Shown here: one piece after another, positions 1 through 7,775 of the stretch
Layout: every line of letters starts with the position of its first letter
How positions within the stretch are numbered: position 1 is the stretch's first letter
Source: JACTOJ01 sp032335695
Lineage (GTDB): Bacteria; Bacillota; Clostridia; Clostridiales; Clostridiaceae
Assembly: GCF_032335695.1 (NCBI RefSeq)
Contig: NZ_JACTOJ010000012.1
Location: forward strand, 62,001 to 126,000
DNA length: 64,000 bases
Reading direction: 5' to 3'
Position numbers and translations under genes: made by a program
The notes under the pieces: model-generated
The model's input: the letters and a program-made list of their open reading frames with translations, nothing else
The model's database searches: none
What the model was told of the DNA's origin: nothing

Positions 1-104
1 CATGACACATAAAAATTTATCCTTCATCTTTTTCCTTCCTCAATCTTGGAAATTCTATTTTAAAGCAGTATTGATTTTTACACCGATTTAAATCATAGCC
101 TTAC

Positions 105-659
105 TTAATAATGTCCTATAACAGGCTTATCCTTTGTTCTATGCTTTCGGCTAGGCTCGTATTCCTGCCAATATACTCTTTTTTCATCTAATCTGCTTCT
201 AGCTTCCTTTTCTTCTGCAGGATAACCCACATATATAATATTTAAAGGGGTAACATGCTCAGGAATATTTAATATTTTTTTCAATGGTTTTATATTGCTT
301 TCAATTGGGTATACCCCTATCCATACGGAACCCAGTCCCATATTTGCAGCTGCAATCAATATATTTTCTGTTGCTGCACTGCAATCCTGTATCCACATTT
401 CTTGTACCGCCCCCTTAAAGGCTAATTTCATATTTCCACACACTATAATTGCAGCAGGAGCATTATACCTGGCAAATTTAAATTTTTCTCTTATTTCCGA
501 AAGCTTGCTCTCATCATCCACCACTATGAACTCCCAGGGCTGGCAGTTTGCCGCAGTTGGTGCCGCTGTAGCAGCTTTCAATAAAGTCATAATAGTATCT
601 CTTTCAAGCTTCTTGTCCAAATATCTTCTTATACTTCTTCTTTTATAAATTAGCTCCAT
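105..659 (-). CDS. Nitroreductase family protein (FMN-dependent)
   Basis: A 184-residue nitroreductase-fold protein, expected to use FMN and NAD(P)H to reduce nitro or quinone-like substrates in the cytoplasm. The N-terminal RRSIR motif (residues 7-11), the following AAPTAANCQPWEF segment and a late GLGSVWIG segment are the usual FMN contacts of the family. The length fits the small, about 180-residue subgroup. A TTG six bases upstream (665) is in frame, but the GAGG box is only 3 nt from it and 9 nt from the ATG at 659, so the ATG is preferred. It is divergent from the SRPBCC/MarR pair. The natural substrate cannot be inferred. Confidence 0.88.
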   Translation of the reverse strand: MELIYKRRSIRRYLDKKLERDTIMTLLKAATAAPTAANCQPWEFIVVDDESKLSEIREKFKFARYNAPAAIIVCGNMKLAFKGAVQEMWIQDCSAATENILIAAANMGLGSVWIGVYPIESNIKPLKKILNIPEHVTPLNIIYVGYPAEEKEARSRLDEKRVYWQEYEPSRKHRTKDKPVIGHY

Positions 660-784
660 TCTCAAATTCCTCGCTTACGATTCGCTTATTAAAATATTGT
701 ATCATATTTTAAGCAATTTTTGGATTGTATTGATATATTTTACTCCTTGTATAAGAGTAAAACTTAAATACAGAAAATTAATCC

Positions 785-813
785 TTGACATATTATAAAA
801 ATTATATTATAAG
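785..813 (+). promoter_or_regulatory. Sigma-A promoter of the SRPBCC-marR operon
   Basis: TTGACA (785-790), a 17-nt spacer and TATAAG (808-813) form a near-consensus promoter about 55 nt upstream of the first gene. The -10 element lies inside a perfect palindrome (805-826). Confidence 0.75.
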
Positions 814-826
814 TATACTTATAATA
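805..826. promoter_or_regulatory. 22-bp perfect palindrome, probable MarR operator
   Basis: The core ATTATAAGTATACTTATAAT is a perfect inverted repeat, one more base pair on each side. It covers the -10 box and the expected transcription start, so a bound repressor would block RNA polymerase. The MarR protein encoded at 1283 in the same operon is the obvious candidate; that assignment is inference. Confidence 0.6.
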
Positions 827-868
827 AGTATATATATAATAAATACATTCATAAAAGGAGGAATTAAA

Positions 869-1279
869 ATGGAGTTAAAATTTAAAGCAGAAGTAAGGGC
901 TTCAAAAGAAAGCATTTGGTCTTATTATGCAGATGCTTCAAAGCGTCATATTTGGGAGGAAGATTTAGAAAATATAACCTTTAACGGGGAACTAAAAACA
1001 GGAACTACTGGAACAATGAAATTAAAAGAAATGCCGGAAATGAATTTTACACTAGTTAACATTATTCCAAATGCTTCTTATTGGGATAGAACTGATGTGC
1101 CTGAAATGGGAAGTCTTTATTTTGGACATGATATTTTAGAGGAGAATGGAAAAACTTTTATTGAACATACTGTAAGACTAGCTAAGGAAAATCCTTCAGA
1201 GGAAGACTTAAATTTTCTTAGCGGTGTATTTTCAGATGTTCCAGCAGCAGTTATGAAAATAAAGAAGGAGGTTGAATAA
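869..1279 (+). CDS. SRPBCC-family protein (polyketide cyclase / START-like fold)
   Basis: A 136-residue protein of the SRPBCC (helix-grip, START-like) type: an N-terminal beta strand (residues 2-9), a helix containing ESIWSYYAD, then alternating strands ending in a long C-terminal helix. Such proteins bind hydrophobic ligands in a central cavity; the ligand here is unknown. The reading frame is open upstream to 785, but an AAAAGGAGG box sits 7 nt before the ATG at 869, which is therefore the start. The next gene, a MarR regulator, begins 4 nt after its stop, so the two are co-transcribed from the promoter at 785. Confidence 0.8.
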   Translation: MELKFKAEVRASKESIWSYYADASKRHIWEEDLENITFNGELKTGTTGTMKLKEMPEMNFTLVNIIPNASYWDRTDVPEMGSLYFGHDILEENGKTFIEHTVRLAKENPSEEDLNFLSGVFSDVPAAVMKIKKEVE

Positions 1280-1282
1280 TAA

Positions 1283-1726
1283 TTGGACTTTCCATCTACT
1301 CGTTTTAAAGATGACGCAGAAGCCTCTACAGGTCTTCTTTTTATTCGAGTTTATAATAAATGGCACACAATTATTTCTCAAGAGCTTAGGAAACTTGGAA
1401 TTACTCATCCTCAATTTGTAGTTCTTACCACTTTAAACTTTCTCAGCCAGTCTGAGGATAATATCACTCAAGCAAGTATCGCCAAAATGGCAGATATGGA
1501 TGTAATGTCAGTATCACAAATCATTAGAGGACTGGAAAAGAATGAATTCATAAAGAGAACTACAAATCCTAACGATAGCAGAGCTAATACAGTGATTCTG
1601 CTGCCGAAGGGACATGAAATGGTAAAGTCTGCTCTTCCGATTATTGAGAAAGTGGATGAAGACTTCTTCGGAATTTTACAGGAAAATGAGAGTATTTTTC
1701 GTAAATTTCTCAATGAGTTGGACTAA
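1283..1726 (+). CDS. MarR-family transcriptional regulator
   Basis: A 147-residue winged-helix MarR regulator that starts with TTG. GGAGG lies 11 nt upstream, inside the end of the SRPBCC gene. The helix-turn-helix is the ASIAKMADMDVMSVSQIIRGLEKN region (about residues 66-89), followed by the wing containing DSRA. Family members usually bind palindromes as dimers and release DNA on ligand binding. The perfect palindrome over the operon's promoter suggests negative autoregulation together with the SRPBCC gene, which might bind or modify the same small molecule. The ligand is unknown. Confidence 0.88.
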   Translation: MDFPSTRFKDDAEASTGLLFIRVYNKWHTIISQELRKLGITHPQFVVLTTLNFLSQSEDNITQASIAKMADMDVMSVSQIIRGLEKNEFIKRTTNPNDSRANTVILLPKGHEMVKSALPIIEKVDEDFFGILQENESIFRKFLNELD

Positions 1727-1740
1727 ATCAAATACTTTAG

Positions 1741-1780
1741 AGCAGCAAGTTGTATTTTAATATACTTCTTGCTGCTTATG
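1741..1780 (+). terminator. Hairpin after marR
   Basis: AGCAGCAAG (1741-1749) pairs with CTTGCTGCT (1768-1776), extended inward by GTAT/ATAC. It lies 14 nt after the MarR stop. The U-tract is weak, so it may be an imperfect terminator. Confidence 0.45.
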
Positions 1781-1819
1781 CAGCACTTTATACCTTTATA
1801 TTCATAAATTCAAAATCCA

Positions 1820-2641
1820 CTACTCTTTTATAACATCATAATAATATTCTTTAACATCTTCTCTTGTCACTTTAATTTTACTACTGCTCCCTTTAAAAAA
1901 GTCCTCTATTTCATCATAAATAGCATCTATCAATGAATAAATGCTGATTTTAAATGCTTCTAATCTAAAATCCTTAGGTATGGTTTTCCACAAAACAGCT
2001 TTAATTTCCTCAGGAAACCTATCCACATTTCTAAATCTTTTAGTTTCCAAAGAATATTTGTATCCAAGCAATTCAATTAAATTATTTCTTGCAACATCCA
2101 TTTCCCCTATTGCCCGCCAATAATTTTCTCTCTTAATTGCTACGATAGCATGCATAAGAAAATGCCATATATCTTCAGCTGCTTCAGAATATACCTGCTG
2201 AAGATTAACTGTTTCTTTTTTCCCATGATTATTTTTATTAACCTCCCAGCTTTGCTTCATAATATCATCTACTTTATTGCTAGTATCATATACAACAAGC
2301 CATCTTTCTCTTACTGCAGAAATTTTTTCAAAGGTCATATACCCTATATCAACTTCTAGATAATTATCCAGCATGTATACCTGTAATCCTCTTTTTTCGT
2401 TCTCCATATTGTCCAGCAACTTCCACTTACTGCATATATACTCTTTTACTTTTTTCATAACCTCCTTTATAGGATAACTACTATCTACAACTATGCTGAA
2501 ATCTAAGTCAGATACCTCATCTGTAAAGCCTATAGCTCCAGATCCCACAAGTATTATAGCTATAATGCCTTCTGTTTTTTTAGCTTCATCTATGATGGCA
2601 TTCTTTACTTCATTCCTTTTACTTGGCGTAAATAAACTCAT
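1820..2641 (-). CDS. Nucleotidyltransferase-domain protein (aminoglycoside adenylyltransferase-like)
   Basis: A 273-residue protein with an N-terminal polymerase-beta-type nucleotidyltransferase domain. The signature is G33-S34 followed by SDLDFSI with metal-binding aspartates D45 and D47. The C-terminal half is helical, as in adenylyltransferases that modify aminoglycosides, but no close resistance signature is seen, so the substrate is unknown. The frame is open to an ATG at 2656. However, the GGGGGAG box lies inside that extension, 6 nt before the ATG at 2641, which is the better start. It is a single-gene unit by spacing. Confidence 0.75.
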   Translation of the reverse strand: MSLFTPSKRNEVKNAIIDEAKKTEGIIAIILVGSGAIGFTDEVSDLDFSIVVDSSYPIKEVMKKVKEYICSKWKLLDNMENEKRGLQVYMLDNYLEVDIGYMTFEKISAVRERWLVVYDTSNKVDDIMKQSWEVNKNNHGKKETVNLQQVYSEAAEDIWHFLMHAIVAIKRENYWRAIGEMDVARNNLIELLGYKYSLETKRFRNVDRFPEEIKAVLWKTIPKDFRLEAFKISIYSLIDAIYDEIEDFFKGSSSKIKVTREDVKEYYYDVIKE

Positions 2642-2883
2642 TTGAATCTCCCCCATACATTAACTTTTATTTTATTGAGACAGTGACTACATAAGTCATT
2701 TATAGGATATATTCTAGCAATTTATTTTAAACCCTTCTAAAAAATACTGAACTGGTTTATGTAACTTAGTAAAATATAATTTTCATTACATTATAATGGC
2801 TTTATGGGTAAAATATGTTATAATCAAATTTAAGTTAATCATAACAGCAGCATATACTGAGACTTTTTCAGGAGGTATAAAAA

Positions 2884-3480
2884 ATGAAACGTATGCCCTT
2901 TAAAAGACCTACCCCTCATTATGATGAAAAAATAAAAATCATAGACGAGCAAATTTGTGAATTAATAAATGAGCGCAAAAAACTCTCTGATAACCCAGGC
3001 TATCCACCTTTTGAATACATAGCTCACTGGGCTGATAAATTTCACTTATATGAAGATATGCTAAAATCCATATTTGCTTCCCTGTGGAATGAAAAAGCAT
3101 ATAAGCCCTCAATTGAACCAGAAGAATTTGAAAAAAACTTATCAGTATTAAAATCAACTGAGGTAGCTAATAGGCTTTTTTCCGTAGTCTATATAAGGCA
3201 GTATTCTAATTGTAGTGTTGTAAATTTAAATATTGATTGCAACATACCTAAAGATGAGGAGGAGAAACATCCTCACTATAAGCATTATGAATTATTTATA
3301 AATGAGCAGTATGATTGTAGCACAATTGGTGGAAGAGGCGGAGATAATCATTTTAACTATAATTTCATCGTTTCCCCAGCTATGCCTGACAATATGGCTG
3401 GAATAAAATTAACATTCAGAGAATACTCTCGTCCTTCTGCAGATACCAAAATAGGTGACGATATTATAATGCAGCTATAA
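2884..3480 (+). CDS. Conserved hypothetical protein
   Basis: A 198-residue soluble protein preceded by CAGGAGG 8 nt before the ATG. Residues 14-33 (HYDEKIKIIDEQICELINER) resemble the first helix of AroQ-type chorismate mutases, but the rest does not follow that fold and no catalytic set is visible, so I do not assign that activity. The C-terminal half is strand-rich. It is followed 32 nt later by an AlkZ-related gene with the same style of ribosome binding site, so the two are probably co-transcribed. Function unknown. Confidence 0.65.
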   Translation: MKRMPFKRPTPHYDEKIKIIDEQICELINERKKLSDNPGYPPFEYIAHWADKFHLYEDMLKSIFASLWNEKAYKPSIEPEEFEKNLSVLKSTEVANRLFSVVYIRQYSNCSVVNLNIDCNIPKDEEEKHPHYKHYELFINEQYDCSTIGGRGGDNHFNYNFIVSPAMPDNMAGIKLTFREYSRPSADTKIGDDIIMQL

Positions 3481-3512
3481 TAAGTAATTTAATCTTTCAG
3501 GAGGTAGTAAAA

Positions 3513-4211
3513 ATGCATTTTGAAAAAATTGATTCCTTTCCTTCCTTTTGTCATGCTTTAAGAGAAGCAGGATTTTCTATGGGAGGAAGCAATGATGAAG
3601 GTATATTTTCTCTAAGTACATACTTTTCTGATAATTTAGTTTCACATACAGGGAATAATGAAACAGATCCCTGGAAATGGCGAATCCGAGGAGTCACTGA
3701 ATGTGATGATTTGCTATACGGTAAATTCTTTTTTAATAAGGGCGGTTGGATCACCAAAGAATGGCTTCCATACTTTATGGCAGTTCGCAGAGGAAAGAAA
3801 AGCTTTGATGAGCTGTATTATGAGGGATTAGTAAATAATACTGCTAAAAAAGTTTACGATTTGATTTCCGATACTCCTAATTTATCCTTGCAAGAAATTA
3901 AAATAATGGGTAACTTCGATAAAAATCAAAAATATGAATTTGAGTCAGCCCTTAATACCTTGCAGATGAAAATGTTCATAACCATCAGCGGAGAAAAATT
4001 CAAGCTATCCAAAGAGGGAAAACCCTATGGCTGGCCTGTTACCACCTTTTCAAAAATAGAAGATTTTTGGGGAGAAGGCATTTTAGATTTATCCTGCACT
4101 CTTAAAGCTGAAGAAGCCGTTGATAAAATCAAAACACAAATCCTTGCTTTGAACCCAGACGCAGAAAGCAAATTGATTAATAAATTTATCGGCGTTAGTA
4201 AGACAGCATAG
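3513..4211 (+). CDS. AlkZ/YcaQ-related winged-helix protein
   Basis: A 232-residue protein that resembles the winged-helix portion of AlkZ/YcaQ DNA glycosylase relatives. There is an early WKWRIRG segment, a central HTH-like repeat (residues about 117-160: NTAKKVYDLISD, then FESALNTLQMKMFITISG) and a terminal YGWPVTTF segment with aromatic residues. The catalytic QxQ-type motif of true glycosylases is not evident, so DNA repair activity should not be assumed. A strong CAGGAGG precedes the ATG. The stop codon lies in a small hairpin shared with the convergent rpiA stop. Confidence 0.55.
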   Translation: MHFEKIDSFPSFCHALREAGFSMGGSNDEGIFSLSTYFSDNLVSHTGNNETDPWKWRIRGVTECDDLLYGKFFFNKGGWITKEWLPYFMAVRRGKKSFDELYYEGLVNNTAKKVYDLISDTPNLSLQEIKIMGNFDKNQKYEFESALNTLQMKMFITISGEKFKLSKEGKPYGWPVTTFSKIEDFWGEGILDLSCTLKAEEAVDKIKTQILALNPDAESKLINKFIGVSKTA

Positions 4212-4227
4212 GCTTATGCACTATGCT
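4205..4227. terminator. Short inverted repeat between convergent genes
   Basis: AGCATAG (4205-4211) and CTATGCT (4221-4227) form a 7-bp stem spanning both stop codons. There is no U-tract on either strand, so termination is only possible, not established. Confidence 0.3.
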
Positions 4228-4900
4228 ACTTGCTATTATTTTCAACCACCTTTACTCCATCTTTTGTTCCTATAATAATCCTATCACAAGTATTTAAGAA
4301 CAATCCAGTTTCTAATACACCAGACACTTCTTTTAATTTTTCATCTATATATTTAATGTTAAATCCACTTCCAATATGCAAATCAGCAATGTAATTATTA
4401 TTGTCTGTAACAAAGGGAGCATCATTTTTCATTCTCAAAGCTGGTCTTAAGGAAAGTGACTCCAGTTTCTTTAGTGTATGCTTATATCCATAAGGAAGAA
4501 TCTCCACAGGAAGCGGAAAAGTCCCTATGTGCTCCACCACTTTGCTTGAGTCCATTATCCAGATAACCTTATCAGCTATGTTTGCTACCAGCTTCTCTCT
4601 GAACAAAGCTCCTCCCCCTCCTTTAATTGCATTAAATTCTCCATCAATTTCATCAACGCCATCAATAGCTAAATCTATTTTCTCAACGTCATTTATAGAA
4701 ACCAAAGGTATCCCCAGTTCATTAGCAAGATTAGCTGTGCTTTCTGAAGTTGCCACAGCTTTTATATTTAACCCTTGTTTAGCCAACTCTCCAGCCTTTT
4801 CAATCACATAGTAGGCTGTAGAACCAGTTCCCAATCCTAATATCATATTATCTTCTATATACTCAGCAGCTTTAACTCCAGCAATTTTCTTTTCCATCAT
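4226..4900 (-). CDS. rpiA: Ribose-5-phosphate isomerase A
   Basis: A 224-residue enzyme interconverting ribose 5-phosphate and ribulose 5-phosphate in the non-oxidative pentose phosphate pathway. All family signatures are present: GLGTGSTA (residues 22-29), DGVDEID with the catalytic acid near residue 82, and KGGGGALFREK just after. Length is standard. GGAGG lies 7 nt before the first ATG. The gene is convergent with the AlkZ-related gene; their stop codons are only 14 bp apart and both fall in the AGCATAG/CTATGCT inverted repeat. Confidence 0.96.
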   Translation of the reverse strand: MMEKKIAGVKAAEYIEDNMILGLGTGSTAYYVIEKAGELAKQGLNIKAVATSESTANLANELGIPLVSINDVEKIDLAIDGVDEIDGEFNAIKGGGGALFREKLVANIADKVIWIMDSSKVVEHIGTFPLPVEILPYGYKHTLKKLESLSLRPALRMKNDAPFVTDNNNYIADLHIGSGFNIKYIDEKLKEVSGVLETGLFLNTCDRIIIGTKDGVKVVENNSK

Positions 4901-5054
4901 ACCAGCACCTCCATTTACCCTATTGTTTAGCTATACTTTAAGCATATTATATCTTATAATCTAGTATTTACATATATTCTTTAGACTTATACCATTTTTC
5001 AATGCATAGAAATGTATTAAAGGCAAAAAATATACAATATAGGAGGTGTTGATA

Positions 5055-5616
5055 ATGGAAATAGCTATTATGGGAGCAGGAATATCTTGACTGTCTTGTG
5101 CTATAACTCTAGAAAAGCATGGAATAAATCCAACTATTTTTGAAAAACGAAGCAGAGTGGGAGATAGATTTGTTAATGCGGAAGCAACATTTAGCATACT
5201 AAACAGGCCAATCAAAGATGATTTGCAATATTTAAAAGAAAATTATGATATAAACTTAACCCCTACTGATATGATAAAAAAATTGGTTATCCATTCTAAA
5301 AATCAGATTGGAAGCATTGATGAAGCTATAGATTATGCAAATATTAGAGGACGCCATAAGAATTCCTATGAGTGTCAGTTAGAAAAGCAGGTAAAAGCTA
5401 AGATAAATTTTAACTCTGCCTATGAATATAAAGATTTATGCAAAGAATTTGAATATGTTGTATTAGCAACTGGAGAAGGAAGCTAATCTAGTTATTGCTT
5501 GCCCCAATTATCCAAGCAACATAAAGCTCGGCATAGATACTATGTGGAAAACATTTTATGGCATAGCCTGTAAAGACTTTATACTCCCTGCATCAAGAAG
5601 GCATAAATACGTATAA
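5055..5616 (+). pseudogene. Decayed NAD(P)/FAD-dependent oxidoreductase
   Basis: An AGGAGG box and ATG at 5055 open a frame reading MEIAIMGAGIS, the start of a dinucleotide-binding GxGxxG motif, but the expected last glycine codon is TGA (5088-5090). The frame resumes with LSCAITLEKHG and runs to VVLATG before stopping at 5484. A further segment in the +1 frame (about 5467-5616) reads EKEANLVIA and NIKLGIDTMWK, matching the middle of the same family as I know it. About 50 codons between these parts are missing, and the C-terminal half after 5616 is gone. So there are three lesions: nonsense, frameshifting deletion and 3' truncation. It cannot make an active enzyme. Confidence 0.8.
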
Positions 5617-5622
5617 TAGGAG

Positions 5623-5645
5623 GAGAGATAACCCTCTCCTTCTTT
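5623..5645. terminator. Hairpin between the pseudogene and the minus-strand membrane genes
   Basis: AGGAGAG and CTCTCCT form a 7-bp stem with a 6-nt loop, followed on the plus strand by TCTTTC. It could act for either strand but has no clean U-tract. Confidence 0.3.
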
Positions 5646-5662
5646 CAAATTAAAATATGAAT

Positions 5663-5995
5663 TTACTCCAAGTCCTGTATATTCATTTTTTCTATTTCTT
5701 TAGTTTTCTTTAATTTTTTTCTGCAGCCAAAATAAATAGCCAGAAAAATAGATGTTAGAATATTAGTTGTTAAAAATAATATTATACTCTGCATAATGAT
5801 TTCACCACATGACTCGCCAGCATAAGTAGCCACACCTAATATGGTAATGATAGAAAAGGTACCACTAATGCCCGGTAATATTAAGCCAAACCATTTATTC
5901 TTTCGCCTTGATAAGAATATTTGAAGTAAAATAACAAGTGCTATTATTAAAGGTATTATTAACAATATCATCCCCGTTACTATTTCAAATTGCAT
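5663..5995 (-). CDS. Small membrane protein of unknown function
   Basis: A 110-residue protein with three predicted membrane segments (about residues 6-28, 37-57 and 70-88) and a highly charged cytosolic tail rich in Lys and Glu. Its first 11 bases overlap the end of the upstream membrane gene, which implies translational coupling and a joint function. I recognise no family. The overlap and shared orientation are the only functional hints. Confidence 0.6.
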   Translation of the reverse strand: MQFEIVTGMILLIIPLIIALVILLQIFLSRRKNKWFGLILPGISGTFSIITILGVATYAGESCGEIIMQSIILFLTTNILTSIFLAIYFGCRKKLKKTKEIEKMNIQDLE

Positions 5996-6656
5996 TACAA
6001 ATCACTTCCATTTCCTTTATGATTTTTTCTATATCCTCTTGAGAAGTAATTTGGGCTGCAGGATCAGCAAATGGGTTATTATATTTTTCATGCTTTTCAT
6101 AGCTATAAATACTTATGGATTGCGGTATTTTCAAATTATCTAAAGCAATTTGGTGCTTGGGCTGAAAATATGCCTGCATAAGGCCATAAGCTTGAAACAC
6201 AATAAACAAAGTCCATAAAACAGATATTCCTATACTATATATCAAGTTATATTTTTTATTAGAAGTTCCTCTTTCCTTATAGCTATTTATACTGTTTCGC
6301 AACGTGAAAATTATGGACTCCAATATTATGAGTAAAAATGCTATCCAATAAGTATATTTTAGATTATAGTTTCTTGAGAAGGATATTTCATACCATGACA
6401 TTAATAAAAGAATTATCAATGTCATCCTGATAAAAGCCGTTAAAATAGCCTTCGCACTCCAAATGATACCTTTTTTCTTGTAGGCTTTCACTGATAATGT
6501 AAGTTCTCTTATCTCTATTAAAGCAAATATGCCTATAATTATAAAGAAATCAAAACTGCCGTAAAATATAAATGTAATCGCAAGCACAATGAATATTATC
6601 ATTAAAATATTTACGGTGTAGTCTTTTAATAGTCCTTTAATATCTTCCTTACTCAT
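5985..6656 (-). CDS. Multi-spanning membrane protein of unknown function
   Basis: A 223-residue protein with about six hydrophobic segments in the first 160 residues and a soluble tail containing paired acidic and basic residues. The frame opens at GTG 6665, but AAAGGTGG is correctly spaced (5 nt) only for the ATG at 6656, giving MSKED as the N-terminus. It overlaps the downstream 110-residue membrane protein by 11 bp. No transporter or enzyme motif is recognisable. The MITE-like element lies about 90 bp upstream. Confidence 0.6.
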   Translation of the reverse strand: MSKEDIKGLLKDYTVNILMIIFIVLAITFIFYGSFDFFIIIGIFALIEIRELTLSVKAYKKKGIIWSAKAILTAFIRMTLIILLLMSWYEISFSRNYNLKYTYWIAFLLIILESIIFTLRNSINSYKERGTSNKKYNLIYSIGISVLWTLFIVFQAYGLMQAYFQPKHQIALDNLKIPQSISIYSYEKHEKYNNPFADPAAQITSQEDIEKIIKEMEVICNAI

Positions 6657-6744
6657 GAGTTCCACCTTTCATTAACCAAAATAATTCCTCCTAAATTACT
6701 TATTTAGCAAAAACTCCATTGCTTTTTCTATAATTAAAAACGAT

Positions 6745-6981
6745 GGCTATGTTTTAAAAGAATGTTGATAAAGGCATTTTTCGTAATGGCATGGTTTCTT
6801 TCAGAACCCATGGGATGAACTCTAAGGGCTACTTTGTTATAATTGACTACCAATTTTAATGCGCCCTCCGTGGCGCTAAAATTGCTTTGCCCGTCCTGGG
6901 CAAAATTACGCCAATTATAAGTCGCAATCCCTAAGAGTTCCTAGAACTCAAACGATAATATCAACATTTTAAAACATAGCC
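6745..6981. mobile_element. MITE-like structured element, 237 bp
   Basis: A non-coding segment with imperfect terminal inverted repeats: GGCTATGTTTTAAAA...ATGTTGATA at 6745-6770, and its complement at 6959-6981 (2-3 nt length difference). Inside, further arms pair in nested order: 6817-6828 with 6929-6940 (11 of 12) and 6837-6845 with 6912-6920 (9 of 9). Two inner hairpins follow: 6851-6865 with 6872-6884, and 6886-6892 with 6898-6904. A weaker hairpin lies at 6790-6812. The whole unit therefore folds as a branched cruciform or RNA. No ORF, transposase or clear target duplication is seen. Confidence 0.65.
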
Positions 6982-6997
6982 TCCCGAACTGAAGGAA

Positions 6998-7035
6998 GTT
7001 TTAAATCAGTGTAAAAATCAACACTGATTTAAAAC
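6998..7035. repeat. Palindromic intergenic repeat, copy 1
   Basis: GTTTTAAATCAGTGT (6998-7012) and its exact complement (7021-7035) form a perfect 15-bp stem around the loop AAAAATCA. It lies 14 bp beyond the mtnN stop codon. The same hairpin with the same loop recurs at 22204 and 51453. Confidence 0.8.
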
Positions 7036-7048
7036 AGAACCAGAACAA

Positions 7049-7741
7049 TTAAATAATCTGTATCTTTTTTATGATTTCTTCCGCTAATTCTATGGCATTT
7101 GATGCTGCTGTCTCCACATTATTCTCAAAAGTTTCAGCGCCCTTCTCATCCGCATTGTCGGATATGGCTCTGATAATTATGAAAGGAATGCTGTTTACAT
7201 AGCAGGTATGCGCAATGCTAGCACTTTCCATATCGACACATAAAGGATTAAACCTTTCTATTAGGCTTGCCCTTTCATTGTGAGTAATAAAGGCTTCACC
7301 AGTAATAATTCTTCCAGTATAATATTTGTTTTTATTTTTTATAGATTGGGCGGCCTCTTCACTTAGTCTTAATAGTGCGTTATCTGGTTTAAAATACATA
7401 TCTTCCATGTATGGGTGATACTTTGTTAGGTTTTTACTTGCAACATCATGATAAGCTATTTCCTTGGCAATAACTATATCTCCAATTTTTAGTTGTCCAC
7501 TTAATCCTCCTGCTACTCCTGTTAATATAATATGAGTAACTCTAAATTTATCTATCAAGAGCTGAGCAGCAATGGCAGCATTGACTTTGCACACGCCGCT
7601 AATTACAGCCACCACTTCAGCACCTTCATATATTCCTGAATAGAATTTAATCATAGCATGCTTAATAATTTGTTTATTCGATATTCTGTTTATAAATTGC
7701 ATTATTTCTCTTTCTGTTGGTCCTATTACACCTATTTTCAA
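7049..7741 (-). CDS. mtnN: 5'-methylthioadenosine/S-adenosylhomocysteine nucleosidase
   Basis: A 230-residue nucleosidase that hydrolyses MTA and SAH to adenine plus the thioribose product, clearing by-products of SAM metabolism. Diagnostic segments are TGVAGGL, the VDMESASIAH ribose/purine-binding motif and RAISDNAD with the catalytic Asp. The usual SGxGKVNAA segment has Cys for the second Gly (SGVCKVNAA). The frame opens at GTG 7756 without a ribosome binding site. GAGG lies 9 nt before TTG 7741, which gives the family-typical N-terminus MKIGVIG. Transcription would run into the palindromic repeat at 6998-7035. Confidence 0.92.
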   Translation of the reverse strand: MKIGVIGPTEREIMQFINRISNKQIIKHAMIKFYSGIYEGAEVVAVISGVCKVNAAIAAQLLIDKFRVTHIILTGVAGGLSGQLKIGDIVIAKEIAYHDVASKNLTKYHPYMEDMYFKPDNALLRLSEEAAQSIKNKNKYYTGRIITGEAFITHNERASLIERFNPLCVDMESASIAHTCYVNSIPFIIIRAISDNADEKGAETFENNVETAASNAIELAEEIIKKIQII

Positions 7742-7775
7742 TATATCATTCCTCACATTTTATTCATAATTGCTT

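Noticed and set aside
295..648. 117-codon ORF on the plus strand
   Set aside because: It lies entirely opposite the nitroreductase gene, lacks a ribosome binding site and has shadow-like composition.
5088..5090. In-frame TGA as a selenocysteine codon
   Set aside because: The position is a structural glycine of the dinucleotide-binding motif. No SECIS-like hairpin is apparent just after it, and the gene has other inactivating lesions.
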